This document shows, in pieces, positions 53,736 to 63,320 of a DNA stretch of 64,000 nucleotides. This DNA comes from Flavisolibacter amylovorans (lineage in GTDB: Bacteria; Bacteroidota; Bacteroidia; Chitinophagales; Chitinophagaceae): positions 1-64,000 of the forward strand of contig NZ_BAABGY010000016.1 in assembly GCF_039541815.1 (NCBI RefSeq), written 5' to 3'. The notes beneath the pieces are model-generated. The model worked only from the letters and a program-made list of their open reading frames with translations, did no database searches and was not told the DNA's origin. Position 1 is the first letter of the stretch. Every line of letters starts with the position of its first letter. The translations under genes and the position numbers were made by a program.

Positions 53736-55312
53736 GAAAGGGTTCCGTTGAGGGTGGAGGGGGCAGTGTCTTTGACGGGGTGCCGCAGCGCGGGCTGGCG
53801 CACGGGCAGCAGCAGGATGAAGCGGGCGCCTTCGCCGGGGCGGCTCCGGGCGAAGATGAAGCCGTTGTGCTTTTCTACGATCTTCTTCACGATGGCGAGG
53901 CCGATGCCGGTGCCCTCGTATTCCTCGCGGGCATGCAGGCGCTGGAAGAGGGTAAAGATCTTGCCCACATATTTCTCATCGAAGCCGATGCCGTTGTCGG
54001 TGATCGTGATGCGGCAGAACGGTCCGTCGGTGGCCGGGTCGGCGTCGGGGTCGGGTGTGGCCGTAAAGGCACTGGCGATGCTGACTACAGGCGGCGTACC
54101 GGGCTGCGAAAACTTGAGCGCGTTGCCGATGATGTTCTGGAACACCTGCCGGAACTGGGCGGGCACCACTTCGAGCACGGGCAGCGGGTCGAGGTGGAAC
54201 GCCGCGCCTTTCTCGCGGATCACGAGCTCGAGGTCGGAGAGTACGTCGCGCACGAGCACGGTAAGGTCCACCGCCTCGAAGCGCTCGTTCTCCGAAAGGC
54301 GGGTCACGCTGAGCAGGTCCTGGATGAGGGTGCTCATGCGCGCCGAGGAGCGGATCATCTTTTCGAGGTGGCCGGCCCACTTGCCCTGGAGCACTCCCGC
54401 GTCGTAGATCATGTTGCCGAAGAGCTGGATCTTGCGTAGCGGCTCGCGCAGGTCGTGCGAGGCCACGGAGGCAAATTGCTGCAGGTCGTGGTTGATGATC
54501 TCGAGCTCCCGGTTGGTCTCCAGCAGCTCGCGCGTGCGCTCGGCTACGCGGCGCTCGAGGAGCTCGTTGAGCTGCTTCTGCTCGTGGATGTCGGTGAGGG
54601 TGCCTACCCAGCGCACGAGGCGCTCCTGTACAAATACGGGCATCGCCCGCAGCAGGTGGTAGCGGTAGGTGCCGTCGGCGAGGCGGCGCAGGCATACCTC
54701 CTCCTCGATGCGCCCCCCCTGCCGTACCGCTTCCTGCCACACGGCTTCCAGCGGCGGGCTGCCGGGCACGGTCTCCGGAAAGGTGTCGGGGCCTTCGGCG
54801 TACTCGAGCCAGTGCTGGTTCGTGCGCTCGAGGCCACCCCCAGCATTGGCGGCGAAGGCGATCCCCGGCAGCGATTCCAGCGTCGACTGCAGCTCGCTCA
54901 CACGGGCCTTCAGCTCGCGCTCGGCCTCCTTGAGGGCATGCGTCTTCTCGTACAGCTGCACGAGGTTGCGCACCTTGAGGATCAGGATGTCGGGGTCGAC
55001 GGGCTTCGTGAGGTAGTCGACGGCGCCCGACTCGAAGCCTTTGGTCACAAAGCGCTTGTGGGTGTTGACGGCAGAGAGGAAGATGATCGGGATGTCGCGG
55101 GTTTTGTTGAGGCCGGTGATGGCCTCGGCAACCTCGAAGCCGTCCATGCCGGGCATCTGTACGTCGAGGATGATGAGGGCGTAGTCGTTCTTGAGCGCCT
55201 TGCGAAGGGCTTCCTCACCCGATTGCGCCGTGTCGGTGTCAAAGCGGTTGCCCTGCAGCACCTGCTGCAGGGAAAAAAGATTCTCTGGCTTATCGTCAAC
55301 GATAAGGATCAT
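53732..55312 (-). CDS. Receiver-PAS histidine kinase
   Basis: This 526-aa cytoplasmic protein has an N-terminal receiver (1-120, Asp in LIILDVQMPGMDG at about 50, Lys in YLTKPVD). A PAS-like domain (about 140-265) ends in GTLTDIHEQKQ, and a coiled coil follows. HisKA has VASHDLREPLRK (about 290-301). The HATPase domain (about 395-505) has N-A-L-K-F, D-N-G-I-G-F and G-T-G-I-G-L-A-I. The order receiver-first suggests it is controlled by phosphate passed to its own N-terminus. It is the first gene of the cluster, and its stop overlaps the hybrid kinase start in an ATGA. Confidence 0.9.
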
Positions 55313-55648
55313 GTGGCGGCGTTTGGGTAAGGGCAGAGGAGGACTCCCGAAGCCGTGAATTTAGGGCTTTTCCGGGGGTCTGTTACAGTGCCGGTGCCAA
55401 AACAGAAAAACCGGTGCCACAGGATGGGGCGAAAGGCCTGCGCATGCCTTACCGGCTGTTTGAGTTATCTGATGGATCAGTGAGGCCGCAAGCGGCCCCT
55501 TTCACGCGGCGGCGGGGCGGGAGGCGGCGTAGCGAAAAAATGTAAGATGAATTTCAGAAAAATGCCGCTGCGCCGCCTTTCGCTGCGTCGCTGCGCAAAC
55601 CAGGCCGCTTGCGGCCTTTTTCAACCCTCCACCAGCTCCAGCAGCCTT
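55313..55648. other. Intergenic region with dispersed palindromes
   Basis: No gene is seen. Two copies of the 14-bp palindrome lie here: GGCCGCAAGCGGCC at 55484-55497 and GGCCGCTTGCGGCC at 55603-55616, the latter followed by a T-run and thus terminator-like. GCGCCGCCTTTCGCTGCGTC-type repetitive sequence lies between. The promoter of the kinase cluster should be near 55320-55400 but no exact box is visible. Confidence 0.5.
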
Positions 55649-55861
55649 CTAGTTGAAGCGGACGCCGGCATAATGATCGGACGCAAAGACCTGCGCGCCG
55701 AGCTGTCCGAGGGCCATGGCCAGCACTTCGGGCGTAAAGTTGCCGGAGATCGTGTAGTTCATGGTGTCGAAGCCGGTCACCTGGAGGCTGCAGCGTTCCA
55801 CCATGTGCTTCATCGAGGTGAAATTGGGGAACTGGAGAGTAATGTTCTTGACGGCGGGCAT
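55649..55861 (-). CDS. Small protein of unknown function (70 aa)
   Basis: Starts MPAVKNITLQFPNFTSMKHM and ends in SDHYAGVRFN. Predicted beta-alpha-beta-type alternation, no signal peptide, no Cys motif of metal chaperones beyond a single Cys. Codon use and composition look like a real gene. It stands alone between the kinase cluster and the lectin protein. Function unknown. Confidence 0.6.
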   Translation of the reverse strand: MPAVKNITLQFPNFTSMKHMVERCSLQVTGFDTMNYTISGNFTPEVLAMALGQLGAQVFASDHYAGVRFN

Positions 55862-56018
55862 CGCGTTCAGTTTAAGACTCCCGGTGGGGAGTAGGGCAAA
55901 AGTAGCGGCAGGGCCCGGAGGCGAACCGCTGTTTTAGACCGGCAGGCCCTTCTGCCCGGCGAACCCGGCTCCTGCTTACGGCAAAGGCAGGCACCCTGCT
56001 CCGCCGAAAGCGAAATAA

Positions 56019-56049
56019 GAAAGCCCCGGCGTTTCGGCCGGGGCTTTCG
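56019..56049. terminator. Terminator of the lectin-protein gene
   Basis: GAAAGCCCCGG pairs perfectly with CCGGGGCTTTC around a CGTTTCGG loop, 24 bases past the stop of the minus-strand gene at 56073. The A-rich left flank gives a T-containing tail on the minus strand. Confidence 0.8.
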
Positions 56050-56072
56050 TTGTACAAGAACCAAGAGGATGC

Positions 56073-59000
56073 TTATCGGGCGATGGTGACGCGGGTGCTG
56101 AGTACCTGCTTGCCATCGGTGATGCGGATCGTGTAGAGGCCGCCTGCTACGGTCTGCAGGTCCAGCGTCATGCCGGTAAGCGGCGTGGCGGTGGTCTCGC
56201 GGCGGGTCACTACGGCACCCTGAGCGTTCCACACTTCCACGGTAAGCTTGCCGCTGAGGCCGCTGATACGCAGGCTTACGAGGCCGCGGCTCGGGTTGGG
56301 GAAGGCCACCACCGATGCTTCGATAGCAGCAACGGCTTTCGGTGCCTTCGGCTCGCTGCGCGTGGTAGCGGGCGTGCCGGTGCAGGTGCCGAGGTAGGAT
56401 CCGTTGCCAAGCTGTGCGGGCACGGCGCTCGGTGCTACGCAGATCTGCACATACGGGTTGGAGGCAGAGCCCGTAGCGTGGCACACCAGCACCTTGTCGT
56501 TCTTGTTGCCGCAGCGTACGTCGATGACGCGGATCGTCTTGGTAAAGACCGCCTTACAGCCCTTGCTGTCCGTAACGGTTACCGAGAAGGTCACGGTTCC
56601 GGCCGCAGCAGCCGTCACCTGGATGGTGGAGCCGTCGCCGGAGGGGGTGAAGCTGGCGCTGCCGCTGCTCTTCACCCAGCTATACGTGTACGGAGCCGTG
56701 CCGCCCGTAGCCGTCACCTTGATGGCGGCGGTGGAGGCAGGGGTATAGCCCAGGTAAATGGTGTTGGCGAGGGCGCCCTGCTGCAGCACCGTGAAGGAGT
56801 TGAACGTACCCAGGATCGGGGCGTTCAGGCGCACGGTGGTCACCGCAGTGGTGGTGTTGCCGCAGGCGTCCTTCATCGTCCAGCTGATCGTGTTCATGCC
56901 AACAGCAAAGGTGCCGGAGGCGTCGGGGCCGGTGCCGGTGCGGGTAAAGCCGCCCGGTCCGCTCACTGCGTAGCTGTAGGTCACGGCCGTGCAGTTATCC
57001 GTAGCCACGATAGCGGCAACCGTATAGTGCGTGGACGTCGTGTCGTAGCAATGCTCTACCGCGTTCACGTTGTAGGTCACCACAGGAGCCGTGCGGTCTA
57101 CTACCGTCAGGGTCTGGGTGAAGACAGCGCTCGTGTTACCCGATACGTCGGTGAAGTTCCAGGTCCGCACGCGGGTGTAGGTGGCGCCGCAGGCGGCTGT
57201 CTTCACGTCGCTTACGAGGTGCAGCGTTACCGGGGCGCAGTTGTCGGAGGCCGCCGGCACAAGGGCCAGGGCATCGGCAATGGCCTTATTGTCGGAGCAC
57301 TCCTCGGTGCGGTCCATAGAACCGGCAGCCGTCGTGATCACCGGAGCGGTCACGTCCTGTACCGTGAGGGTCTGGATGCAGGTCGTGGCGTTGCCGGATA
57401 CATCTGCTGCCTTCCAGGTGCGGGTGATCACGTAGTTGTAGTGGGCGGCACTATTCACATCAGCCACCTGCGTGCTCACATCGCTGTACGCGATCGCAAC
57501 AGGAGCGCAGTTGTCCGTAGCCGTAGCCACACCATTGGCAGCCGTGCTGTTGTCTGCCTCGCAGCTCAGCGTCACCGATGCAGGGCAGGTCATCACCGGG
57601 GCGGTCACGTCCTGTACGGTGATGGTCTGGACGCAGGTCGTAGCGTTGCCACTCACGTCCGTAGCCGTCCAGGTGCGGGAGATCGTGTAGTTGTAGTGAG
57701 CGGGGCTATTGACGTCGGCGCTCTGCGTGCTGACGTCGCTGTGCGTGATCGATACCGGCGCGCAGTTGTCGGTAGCCGTAGCCACGCCGTTGGCAGTGGT
57801 GGAGGCATCATCCTGGCAGTTCAGCGTCTTGTCGCCCGGGCAGGTCACCACCGGAGCTGTAATGTCCTGCACCGTGATCGTCTGCGTAGCCGAGGAAGTA
57901 TTGCCTACATGGTCCGTAGCGGTCCAGGTACGCGTGATCGTGTAGTTGTAATGACCGGCTGCATTGGGGGCTGCATCCTGCGTGCTGGTCTCGGCCAGGG
58001 TTACGGCCGGGGCAGCGTCGCAGTTGTCGGTAGCGCCGGGCTGGGCAGCCGCAGGCACCGCATCACAGGAAACCGTAGTGCTGGCAGGAACATCCGTCAG
58101 TACCGGCTGCTCCGTATCGGCGATGGTCACGGTCTGCTGCTGTGTCGTCGAGTTGCCGTTGCCGTCGCTGTAGGTCCAGGTAATGGTATAAGTGCCTTGC
58201 TGCGTGTAGGTCACCGGGTCGGCCGTAGTAGCCACCACGGTGCCGGCGCAGTTGTCGGTAGCCAGGGGAGCCGTGGCCGTAGCGGAGCACTGGCCCGTAA
58301 CAACGGGGAGGCTCGCCAGCTGGGGCACCGGCGCGATGGCGTCCAGCACCGTTACCGTAGAAGTACAGGTCGACACGTTTCCGTCGGCATCCGTCACCAC
58401 GAGGGTCACGGCGTTGTCGCCGAGGTTGGAGCAGTCGAAGTCGCTGCTGGTGGAAACACCGGTGTAGTGGGCCTGGATCACGAGGCGCTTCACCGTGCCG
58501 AAGCAGGGATCGCCGAATACCAGGTTGCTGGCCTGTACCGAGAAGCTGTTCTGGTTGAGCGCGAGGCCTTCCACAACCGCTTTGCTGTTGCCGGCATGGC
58601 ACCAGCCCTGCACGAAGTTGCCACAGCTGCCCGTGGGCGTGCCATAAGAGGCGAAGTCGATCCGGTCGATGACCGTACCGGCAGGCGCCTGGAGCGTAAT
58701 GGTGCCGTTCTCTGCAGCGATGCCGCAGATGATGCCCGACTTCACCACCGACAGGCTCACGGGGCTGCAGTTATCGGAAGAATTGTTGTTCAGCTGTGCA
58801 GCGGTAACGGAGGCTTTACCATTGCCATCGAGATAAACCGTGGCGCTCTTGCAGCTGGCCACAGGCTTCACGTTGTCGACGACGGTAACATCGAAGGAGG
58901 CAGTTGCCGTGGCGCAGCCATTGGTCGCGGTCACTACTACATGCGTCACGCCCTTGTTGAAGGTGCGGCCGCTGCCGGTGCCATTACCCGAGCCGCTCGT

Positions 59001-62000
59001 AGCGCCCGTGAAGGAGTAGCTTACACCAGGCGCCGGGATGCCGGAGGCGGCAACCGGGTAGTTCACCACGGCGGTGCAGGAGTTGGCCGCTGTGAAGGCC
59101 TGCAGGTAGGGATTCACGCCGCTGATGGCCGGCGCCGTATTCTGCTTGATCTGCACCGAGGCCGGAGCGCCCGTGCAGCCGTTGCTGGTGCCGGTTACCG
59201 TGTAGGTGCCGGGGGCGGTCACCACGAGGGTAGCACCGGTGGCACCCGTATTCCATACATAGGTGTCGGCGCCGGACGCAGTGAGGGTCGACGAAGTGCC
59301 GGGGCAGATGTCGAGCGAGGAAGCGCTGACCGATGTTGTCGGCAGTGCCTTCACCGTAACGGTGACGGTGGCCGAAGCCGTGAGCTCGGGGATGCAGCCT
59401 TCAAGGCCGCCGTACTCCACCACGTAGCCGGCGATGTTGCCGCCTACGCTGTTGGGGAAGTCGTTCCAGATACCATCGCCGTAGAAGTGCGCGTAGTGCT
59501 CACCGCCGCGGTTTACGTTCATCGGATTGAACTGGCCCACGTTGGCACCGCAGTCGTTCGGCTCGCCGGCGGTGGCCCAGTTGGCGTAGTTGCCGTTGAT
59601 GCCGGGTGCCCAGTTGGCGGAGCAGTTACCGGTTTTGCTCTGGTTGGAGAAGTGACGACCGGCGCCGTTGTTCTCGAGGCCTTCGGGGCCGGTGACCCAG
59701 CGCCACTGGCCTTCGAAAGCGAGGTCCGAAGCGCCCATCCAGCCGGAGCCCTGGAGCTTCGTGCGTACGAAGGTCATCTCGGCAGCCGAGGTGATGGTGA
59801 CCAGGTAACCCTTGAGGCCGTTGTAGGTGCGGTTGGACGCTTGTGCGCGGGCGTTCGTCCAGGTGATGCCGGAAGAAGGCACCCACTCATAATAGTGACC
59901 GTTGCCGCTGAAGCCGATGGTGGCGTCGGAGGCTTTGGTGGTGTACGTAAAGGTAACCGGGCCCGAGTAGCCGGCGGGAGCCGTATACAGGAGCTTGTTG
60001 TCGGCGGTCTTCACCAGGGTGCCCACGGAGGGCGTAGCGAAGTCGTTCACCGAAAGGGAGCTGCCCTGAGGATGCGTGTCGTTGGCGAGCACGTCGATGG
60101 TCACGCTGCTGCCGCTGCACACCGAAGCGGCGTCGTTGCCGGCAACCGGGGTGATGTTGGGACGGGTGACCGTGAAGGTGCACGAATTACCCTGGTTTCC
60201 GGCGGCATCCTTGACCGTGAGCGTCACGGTTACCGTGCTGCCGGCGGCGATGGCGGTACCGGCTGCCGGCACCTGCGTGATAGTGAGGGCGCCTGCGGGG
60301 GTGCAGTTGTCGGAGGCTAGGGCGCTGAGGCCATAGGCGGGGATCGTTGTGGCGCAGCTGGCCAGCGTCTGGTTGCCGGGACAGGAGATGGAGGGCGGGG
60401 TGGCGTCAGTGGCGTTCACCGTAGCGGATGCCGTTCCCGAGCAGCCGTTAGTGGTGCCCGTTACCGTATACGTGCCGGTTTGGCCGGTGCTGATGGAAGC
60501 CGAAGTGGCGCCCGTGCTCCAGGAGTAGCTGTCGGCGCCCGAGGCAGTGAGCGTGACGCTGCCGCCGGGGCAGAAGCTCGTGGCACCGGAAGCGCCGATG
60601 GAAACCACAGGCTTGGGATGCACGGTCACGGTTACGGGATCCGAAGTGGAAGAGCAGCCGCCGGTGCCGGTTACGGTCACCGTATAAGTACCGGTCGCGC
60701 TCACGTCGATGGACGACGTAGTGGCGCCATTGCTCCAGAGGTAGCCCGCTGCTCCTGCAGGTGCGGAAAGCGTCACAGAGCCGCCGACGCAGAAGGTGGC
60801 CGGCCCCGAAAGCGTAATAGAGGCAGAAGGCGGGGGCAGTACAACTACGGTCAGCGTTTGCGTGGCTGACTTTGCTGGCGAGCCGTTGTCGGTGGCCGTG
60901 AAGGTGACCGTATGTGTGCCGACGTTGCTGGCCTGCCCGCTCACGGTGAGCGTGGCCGTAGACACGGCGCCATTGGTCACGTTGGCCGAAATGCCACTTA
61001 CACCGCCCGTGTTGACCTCGGTAGTTACTACCTGGTTCACCTCGGGAGGCAGGGATTGGATAGTGAAGTTGGCCGTCTCACCGCAGTTCACCGTCACGGT
61101 GTTGCCCGTGGGGAAGCCGGAGAAGGACGGAGGAATATTACCGGCCGTGCTCACGTTGAACGAGAAGCACTGGTAGTCGAGGTAGTTGATGCCGTCGTTG
61201 GTGCCGCCGCCGCCGTCGTAGTTGGCGCCGTTGACGTTGAAGCGGCCGATCTGCACGTAGTTGACGTTGTCGCCCTTGTTGATGCCCACGGTGGCGGCGG
61301 TACCGCCGAAGCCGTTCTGCGAGCCCGAAGCCTGACCGGTGGTCCACTGCATGTCGCCGTAGTTGAACAGCACGTTCTGGCCGAGGCCGATCACGGGGTC
61401 GTTGGTGGTGCCGAACACCACCTGGAAGGTGTTGCGCATGCCGCACTGTACCGAGTAGTAGCCTACGTTTTCCCAGGTCACGATCATGCGGGTCGCTTCC
61501 TTTTTGTAATAGACGCCACCGCAGGTGCTCGTTTCCACGTCGGCCCAGAAAGGCGCGAGGATGGCCGTGTTGAACGGAAAGCCCGAGGCGTTGTAGGTGT
61601 TGAGCGCACCCGTGAAGGTGACGTTGCCGTTGGTGTTGATGTACACATTGCTGTACGACTGGCCGTAGAGGTCGAACGTAAAGCCGAGGGGGATCACGGC
61701 GCTGGAGTTGTCGTCGCCCACGGGGATCTGGATCCACGAGGCGTCGCGCGGGATGAGGCAGCTCTGCGAGGCGAGGCGCGCCGTGGCACTGCCCAGGCTT
61801 TTCGGAGCGGCCTTGGAGGGCGCTTCGGCCGTGGCGACGCTCATACGCGCCGCTGTCTGCCGCTTGGCCTGCGCATACTGCGCAAGGCCCTGCGCGTAGC
61901 GGGCCGAATCCTCGGTGGGGTTACCGGTGTCGGTGAACTGGGGATGTTGCTGTGCCGAAGCAGTCAGGGCACAACAGAGCAAGGGAAGCAACAGGCCATA

Positions 62001-62027
62001 AGCCCGCTTCTTGGTAAAAAAGCGCAT
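56073..62027 (-). CDS. T9SS-secreted nidogen/C-type lectin/SUEL lectin protein (1984 aa)
   Basis: Secreted adhesin-like protein with a signal peptide (1-25) and a nidogen-like extracellular domain (about 90-300, with Y-I-N-T-N-G-N-V-T-F and I-L-A-P-F-W-A-D-V). Ig-like segments follow. A C-type lectin-like domain lies at about 700-872, with WMGASD, GEPND and GIWNDF. A SUEL/rhamnose-binding-type lectin domain follows (about 1094-1189), with FASYGTPTGSCG, GWCHA and FGDPCFGTVKRL motifs. Several HYR-type repeats each contain A-T-D-N-C-A-P and D-V-S-G-N. The protein ends with a T9SS type A tail beginning VAFPNPSRG. The combination indicates sugar binding at the cell surface. The gene is isolated, with its own terminator at 56019. 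Confidence 0.87.
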   Translation of the reverse strand: MRFFTKKRAYGLLLPLLCCALTASAQQHPQFTDTGNPTEDSARYAQGLAQYAQAKRQTAARMSVATAEAPSKAAPKSLGSATARLASQSCLIPRDASWIQIPVGDDNSSAVIPLGFTFDLYGQSYSNVYINTNGNVTFTGALNTYNASGFPFNTAILAPFWADVETSTCGGVYYKKEATRMIVTWENVGYYSVQCGMRNTFQVVFGTTNDPVIGLGQNVLFNYGDMQWTTGQASGSQNGFGGTAATVGINKGDNVNYVQIGRFNVNGANYDGGGGTNDGINYLDYQCFSFNVSTAGNIPPSFSGFPTGNTVTVNCGETANFTIQSLPPEVNQVVTTEVNTGGVSGISANVTNGAVSTATLTVSGQASNVGTHTVTFTATDNGSPAKSATQTLTVVVLPPPSASITLSGPATFCVGGSVTLSAPAGAAGYLWSNGATTSSIDVSATGTYTVTVTGTGGCSSTSDPVTVTVHPKPVVSIGASGATSFCPGGSVTLTASGADSYSWSTGATSASISTGQTGTYTVTGTTNGCSGTASATVNATDATPPSISCPGNQTLASCATTIPAYGLSALASDNCTPAGALTITQVPAAGTAIAAGSTVTVTLTVKDAAGNQGNSCTFTVTRPNITPVAGNDAASVCSGSSVTIDVLANDTHPQGSSLSVNDFATPSVGTLVKTADNKLLYTAPAGYSGPVTFTYTTKASDATIGFSGNGHYYEWVPSSGITWTNARAQASNRTYNGLKGYLVTITSAAEMTFVRTKLQGSGWMGASDLAFEGQWRWVTGPEGLENNGAGRHFSNQSKTGNCSANWAPGINGNYANWATAGEPNDCGANVGQFNPMNVNRGGEHYAHFYGDGIWNDFPNSVGGNIAGYVVEYGGLEGCIPELTASATVTVTVKALPTTSVSASSLDICPGTSSTLTASGADTYVWNTGATGATLVVTAPGTYTVTGTSNGCTGAPASVQIKQNTAPAISGVNPYLQAFTAANSCTAVVNYPVAASGIPAPGVSYSFTGATSGSGNGTGSGRTFNKGVTHVVVTATNGCATATASFDVTVVDNVKPVASCKSATVYLDGNGKASVTAAQLNNNSSDNCSPVSLSVVKSGIICGIAAENGTITLQAPAGTVIDRIDFASYGTPTGSCGNFVQGWCHAGNSKAVVEGLALNQNSFSVQASNLVFGDPCFGTVKRLVIQAHYTGVSTSSDFDCSNLGDNAVTLVVTDADGNVSTCTSTVTVLDAIAPVPQLASLPVVTGQCSATATAPLATDNCAGTVVATTADPVTYTQQGTYTITWTYSDGNGNSTTQQQTVTIADTEQPVLTDVPASTTVSCDAVPAAAQPGATDNCDAAPAVTLAETSTQDAAPNAAGHYNYTITRTWTATDHVGNTSSATQTITVQDITAPVVTCPGDKTLNCQDDASTTANGVATATDNCAPVSITHSDVSTQSADVNSPAHYNYTISRTWTATDVSGNATTCVQTITVQDVTAPVMTCPASVTLSCEADNSTAANGVATATDNCAPVAIAYSDVSTQVADVNSAAHYNYVITRTWKAADVSGNATTCIQTLTVQDVTAPVITTAAGSMDRTEECSDNKAIADALALVPAASDNCAPVTLHLVSDVKTAACGATYTRVRTWNFTDVSGNTSAVFTQTLTVVDRTAPVVTYNVNAVEHCYDTTSTHYTVAAIVATDNCTAVTYSYAVSGPGGFTRTGTGPDASGTFAVGMNTISWTMKDACGNTTTAVTTVRLNAPILGTFNSFTVLQQGALANTIYLGYTPASTAAIKVTATGGTAPYTYSWVKSSGSASFTPSGDGSTIQVTAAAAGTVTFSVTVTDSKGCKAVFTKTIRVIDVRCGNKNDKVLVCHATGSASNPYVQICVAPSAVPAQLGNGSYLGTCTGTPATTRSEPKAPKAVAAIEASVVAFPNPSRGLVSLRISGLSGKLTVEVWNAQGAVVTRRETTATPLTGMTLDLQTVAGGLYTIRITDGKQVLSTRVTIAR

Positions 62028-62447
62028 AGTGCAATTTTTTGTGAACGAATGGTTTTTTGGTGGTATCGTTCGGTGGTTAGTTGTTGGTTAGTCGCAAGCA
62101 GTATGCATCCGGAAGGAGGCACAGCGCCGGATATTGGCGGTTTTAACTGGTAGGATGAGGGAGGAGGTGTTGAAAATAGATCACGCAGGAGCCGTGAAAT
62201 AAGCGGTTCCGGGCAATAGCCGCAATAACCTATTTGGGGGATGCCGGGTATCCGAGGTAGGCGGCAGGGCCATTAACCCCCCTGAAACCCTGCAGGGACG
62301 GGCTTTTCTACGAATCAGGCCGGTGAATTCACTTAAGAATTCTAATCGACTTTTTAACTGTACTAAGTACAATTACTTAGAATTTCTGTCGCTACCTGAT
62401 GACCGGAGCACTCGGCTGCGTCCTTTTTCCGGGTGCCAGCGGTCGGC
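62028..62447. other. Promoter region of the lectin gene and intergenic DNA
   Basis: About 420 bases with an AT-rich stretch at 62330-62395. No gene is convincing and no exact TAnnTTTG box was found on either strand. Confidence 0.4.
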
Positions 62448-63023
62448 TTACGAAAACTTTGGCGCCGCGATCGGGCGGACGGCGCCGGGTGCCAGGTCGC
62501 CGAGTTGCAGGCTGCCGATGGCGACGCGGATCAGGCGCAGGGTCGGGAAGCCCACGGCCGCCGTCATGCGGCGCACCTGTCGGTTCTTGCCTTCCACGAT
62601 GCGCAGCTCGAGCCAGGACGTGGGGATGGCCTGCCGGAAGCGGATCGGCGGCTCGCGCCCGGGTACGGGTGGTGCGGGCTCCAGGAGCCGCGCCCGGGCG
62701 GGCAGGGTGCGGTAGGTGCTGCCGTTGACGCGGATGGTGACGCCCCGTGCGAGTTCCTCCAGCGCCGCGGGCGTAACGGCGCCTTCCACCTGTGCCCAGT
62801 AGGTCTTGGGCGTTTTGCTCTTCGGGTCGAGCGCGCGCGTTTTGAAGCGGTTGTCGTTGGTGAGCAGCAGCAGGCCCTCGCTGTCTTTGTCGAGGCGGCC
62901 TACCGGATAAACGTCGGGCGGGAAGGCATAGCCGAGATCGGCCAGCGTGCGGTCGCCGGGCGCGTCGGGCGTGAACTGCGAGAGCACGTCGTAAGGCTTG
63001 TAGACGAGGAAGTAGTGGAACAT
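62448..63023 (-). CDS. rluE: 23S rRNA pseudouridine synthase RluE
   Basis: This 191-aa enzyme isomerises a uridine of 23S rRNA (U2457 in Escherichia coli) to pseudouridine. It shows the RsuA/RluE family hallmarks: KPYDVLSQFT near the N-terminus, the catalytic Asp motif GRLDKDSEGLLLLTND (about 42-57), IPTSWLELRI (about 133-142) and EGKNRQVRRM (about 144-153) followed by GFPTLRLIR. No S4 domain is present, as in RluE. Start MFHYFLVYKP is the first plausible codon. It lies alone, with a hairpin at 63071-63090 upstream. Confidence 0.93.
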   Translation of the reverse strand: MFHYFLVYKPYDVLSQFTPDAPGDRTLADLGYAFPPDVYPVGRLDKDSEGLLLLTNDNRFKTRALDPKSKTPKTYWAQVEGAVTPAALEELARGVTIRVNGSTYRTLPARARLLEPAPPVPGREPPIRFRQAIPTSWLELRIVEGKNRQVRRMTAAVGFPTLRLIRVAIGSLQLGDLAPGAVRPIAAPKFS

Positions 63024-63320
63024 GCCGGGCCCGAAGGTCGGGGTTTCCGGTGGAGCATAGATACCACAAAGCGGCCCCGTTGGGGGCCGCTCGTCACTAG
63101 CTTGTAAACTGTCTCTTTTCTGAATGGCCGAGGTCGCAAGCGGCCTGTTCTTCGCGGCGAGGGGCGACGCAGCGAAGCAGCAATGTGACGCAAGTGCCGG
63201 TAAGCGTTCGTCGTCGCGCCGTCGCGTCGTTGTGCCGTCGCGTGCCAGAGGCCGCTTGCGGCCGACTGTTGTCGTGCTCCCGGATTATACTTTAACGTAA
63301 CCAGACGCTACGCAAACGGA
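63024..63320. repeat. Intergenic palindrome cluster
   Basis: The region holds three hairpin-type repeats and no gene: GCGGCCCC/GGGGCCGC at 63071-63090, a variant GGTCGCAAGCGGCC at 63132-63145, and GGCCGCTTGCGGCC at 63250-63263. Repetitive GTCGCGCCGTCGCGTCGTTG lies at about 63215-63235. These resemble the blocks at 21590-21710 and 55480-55620. Confidence 0.6.
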
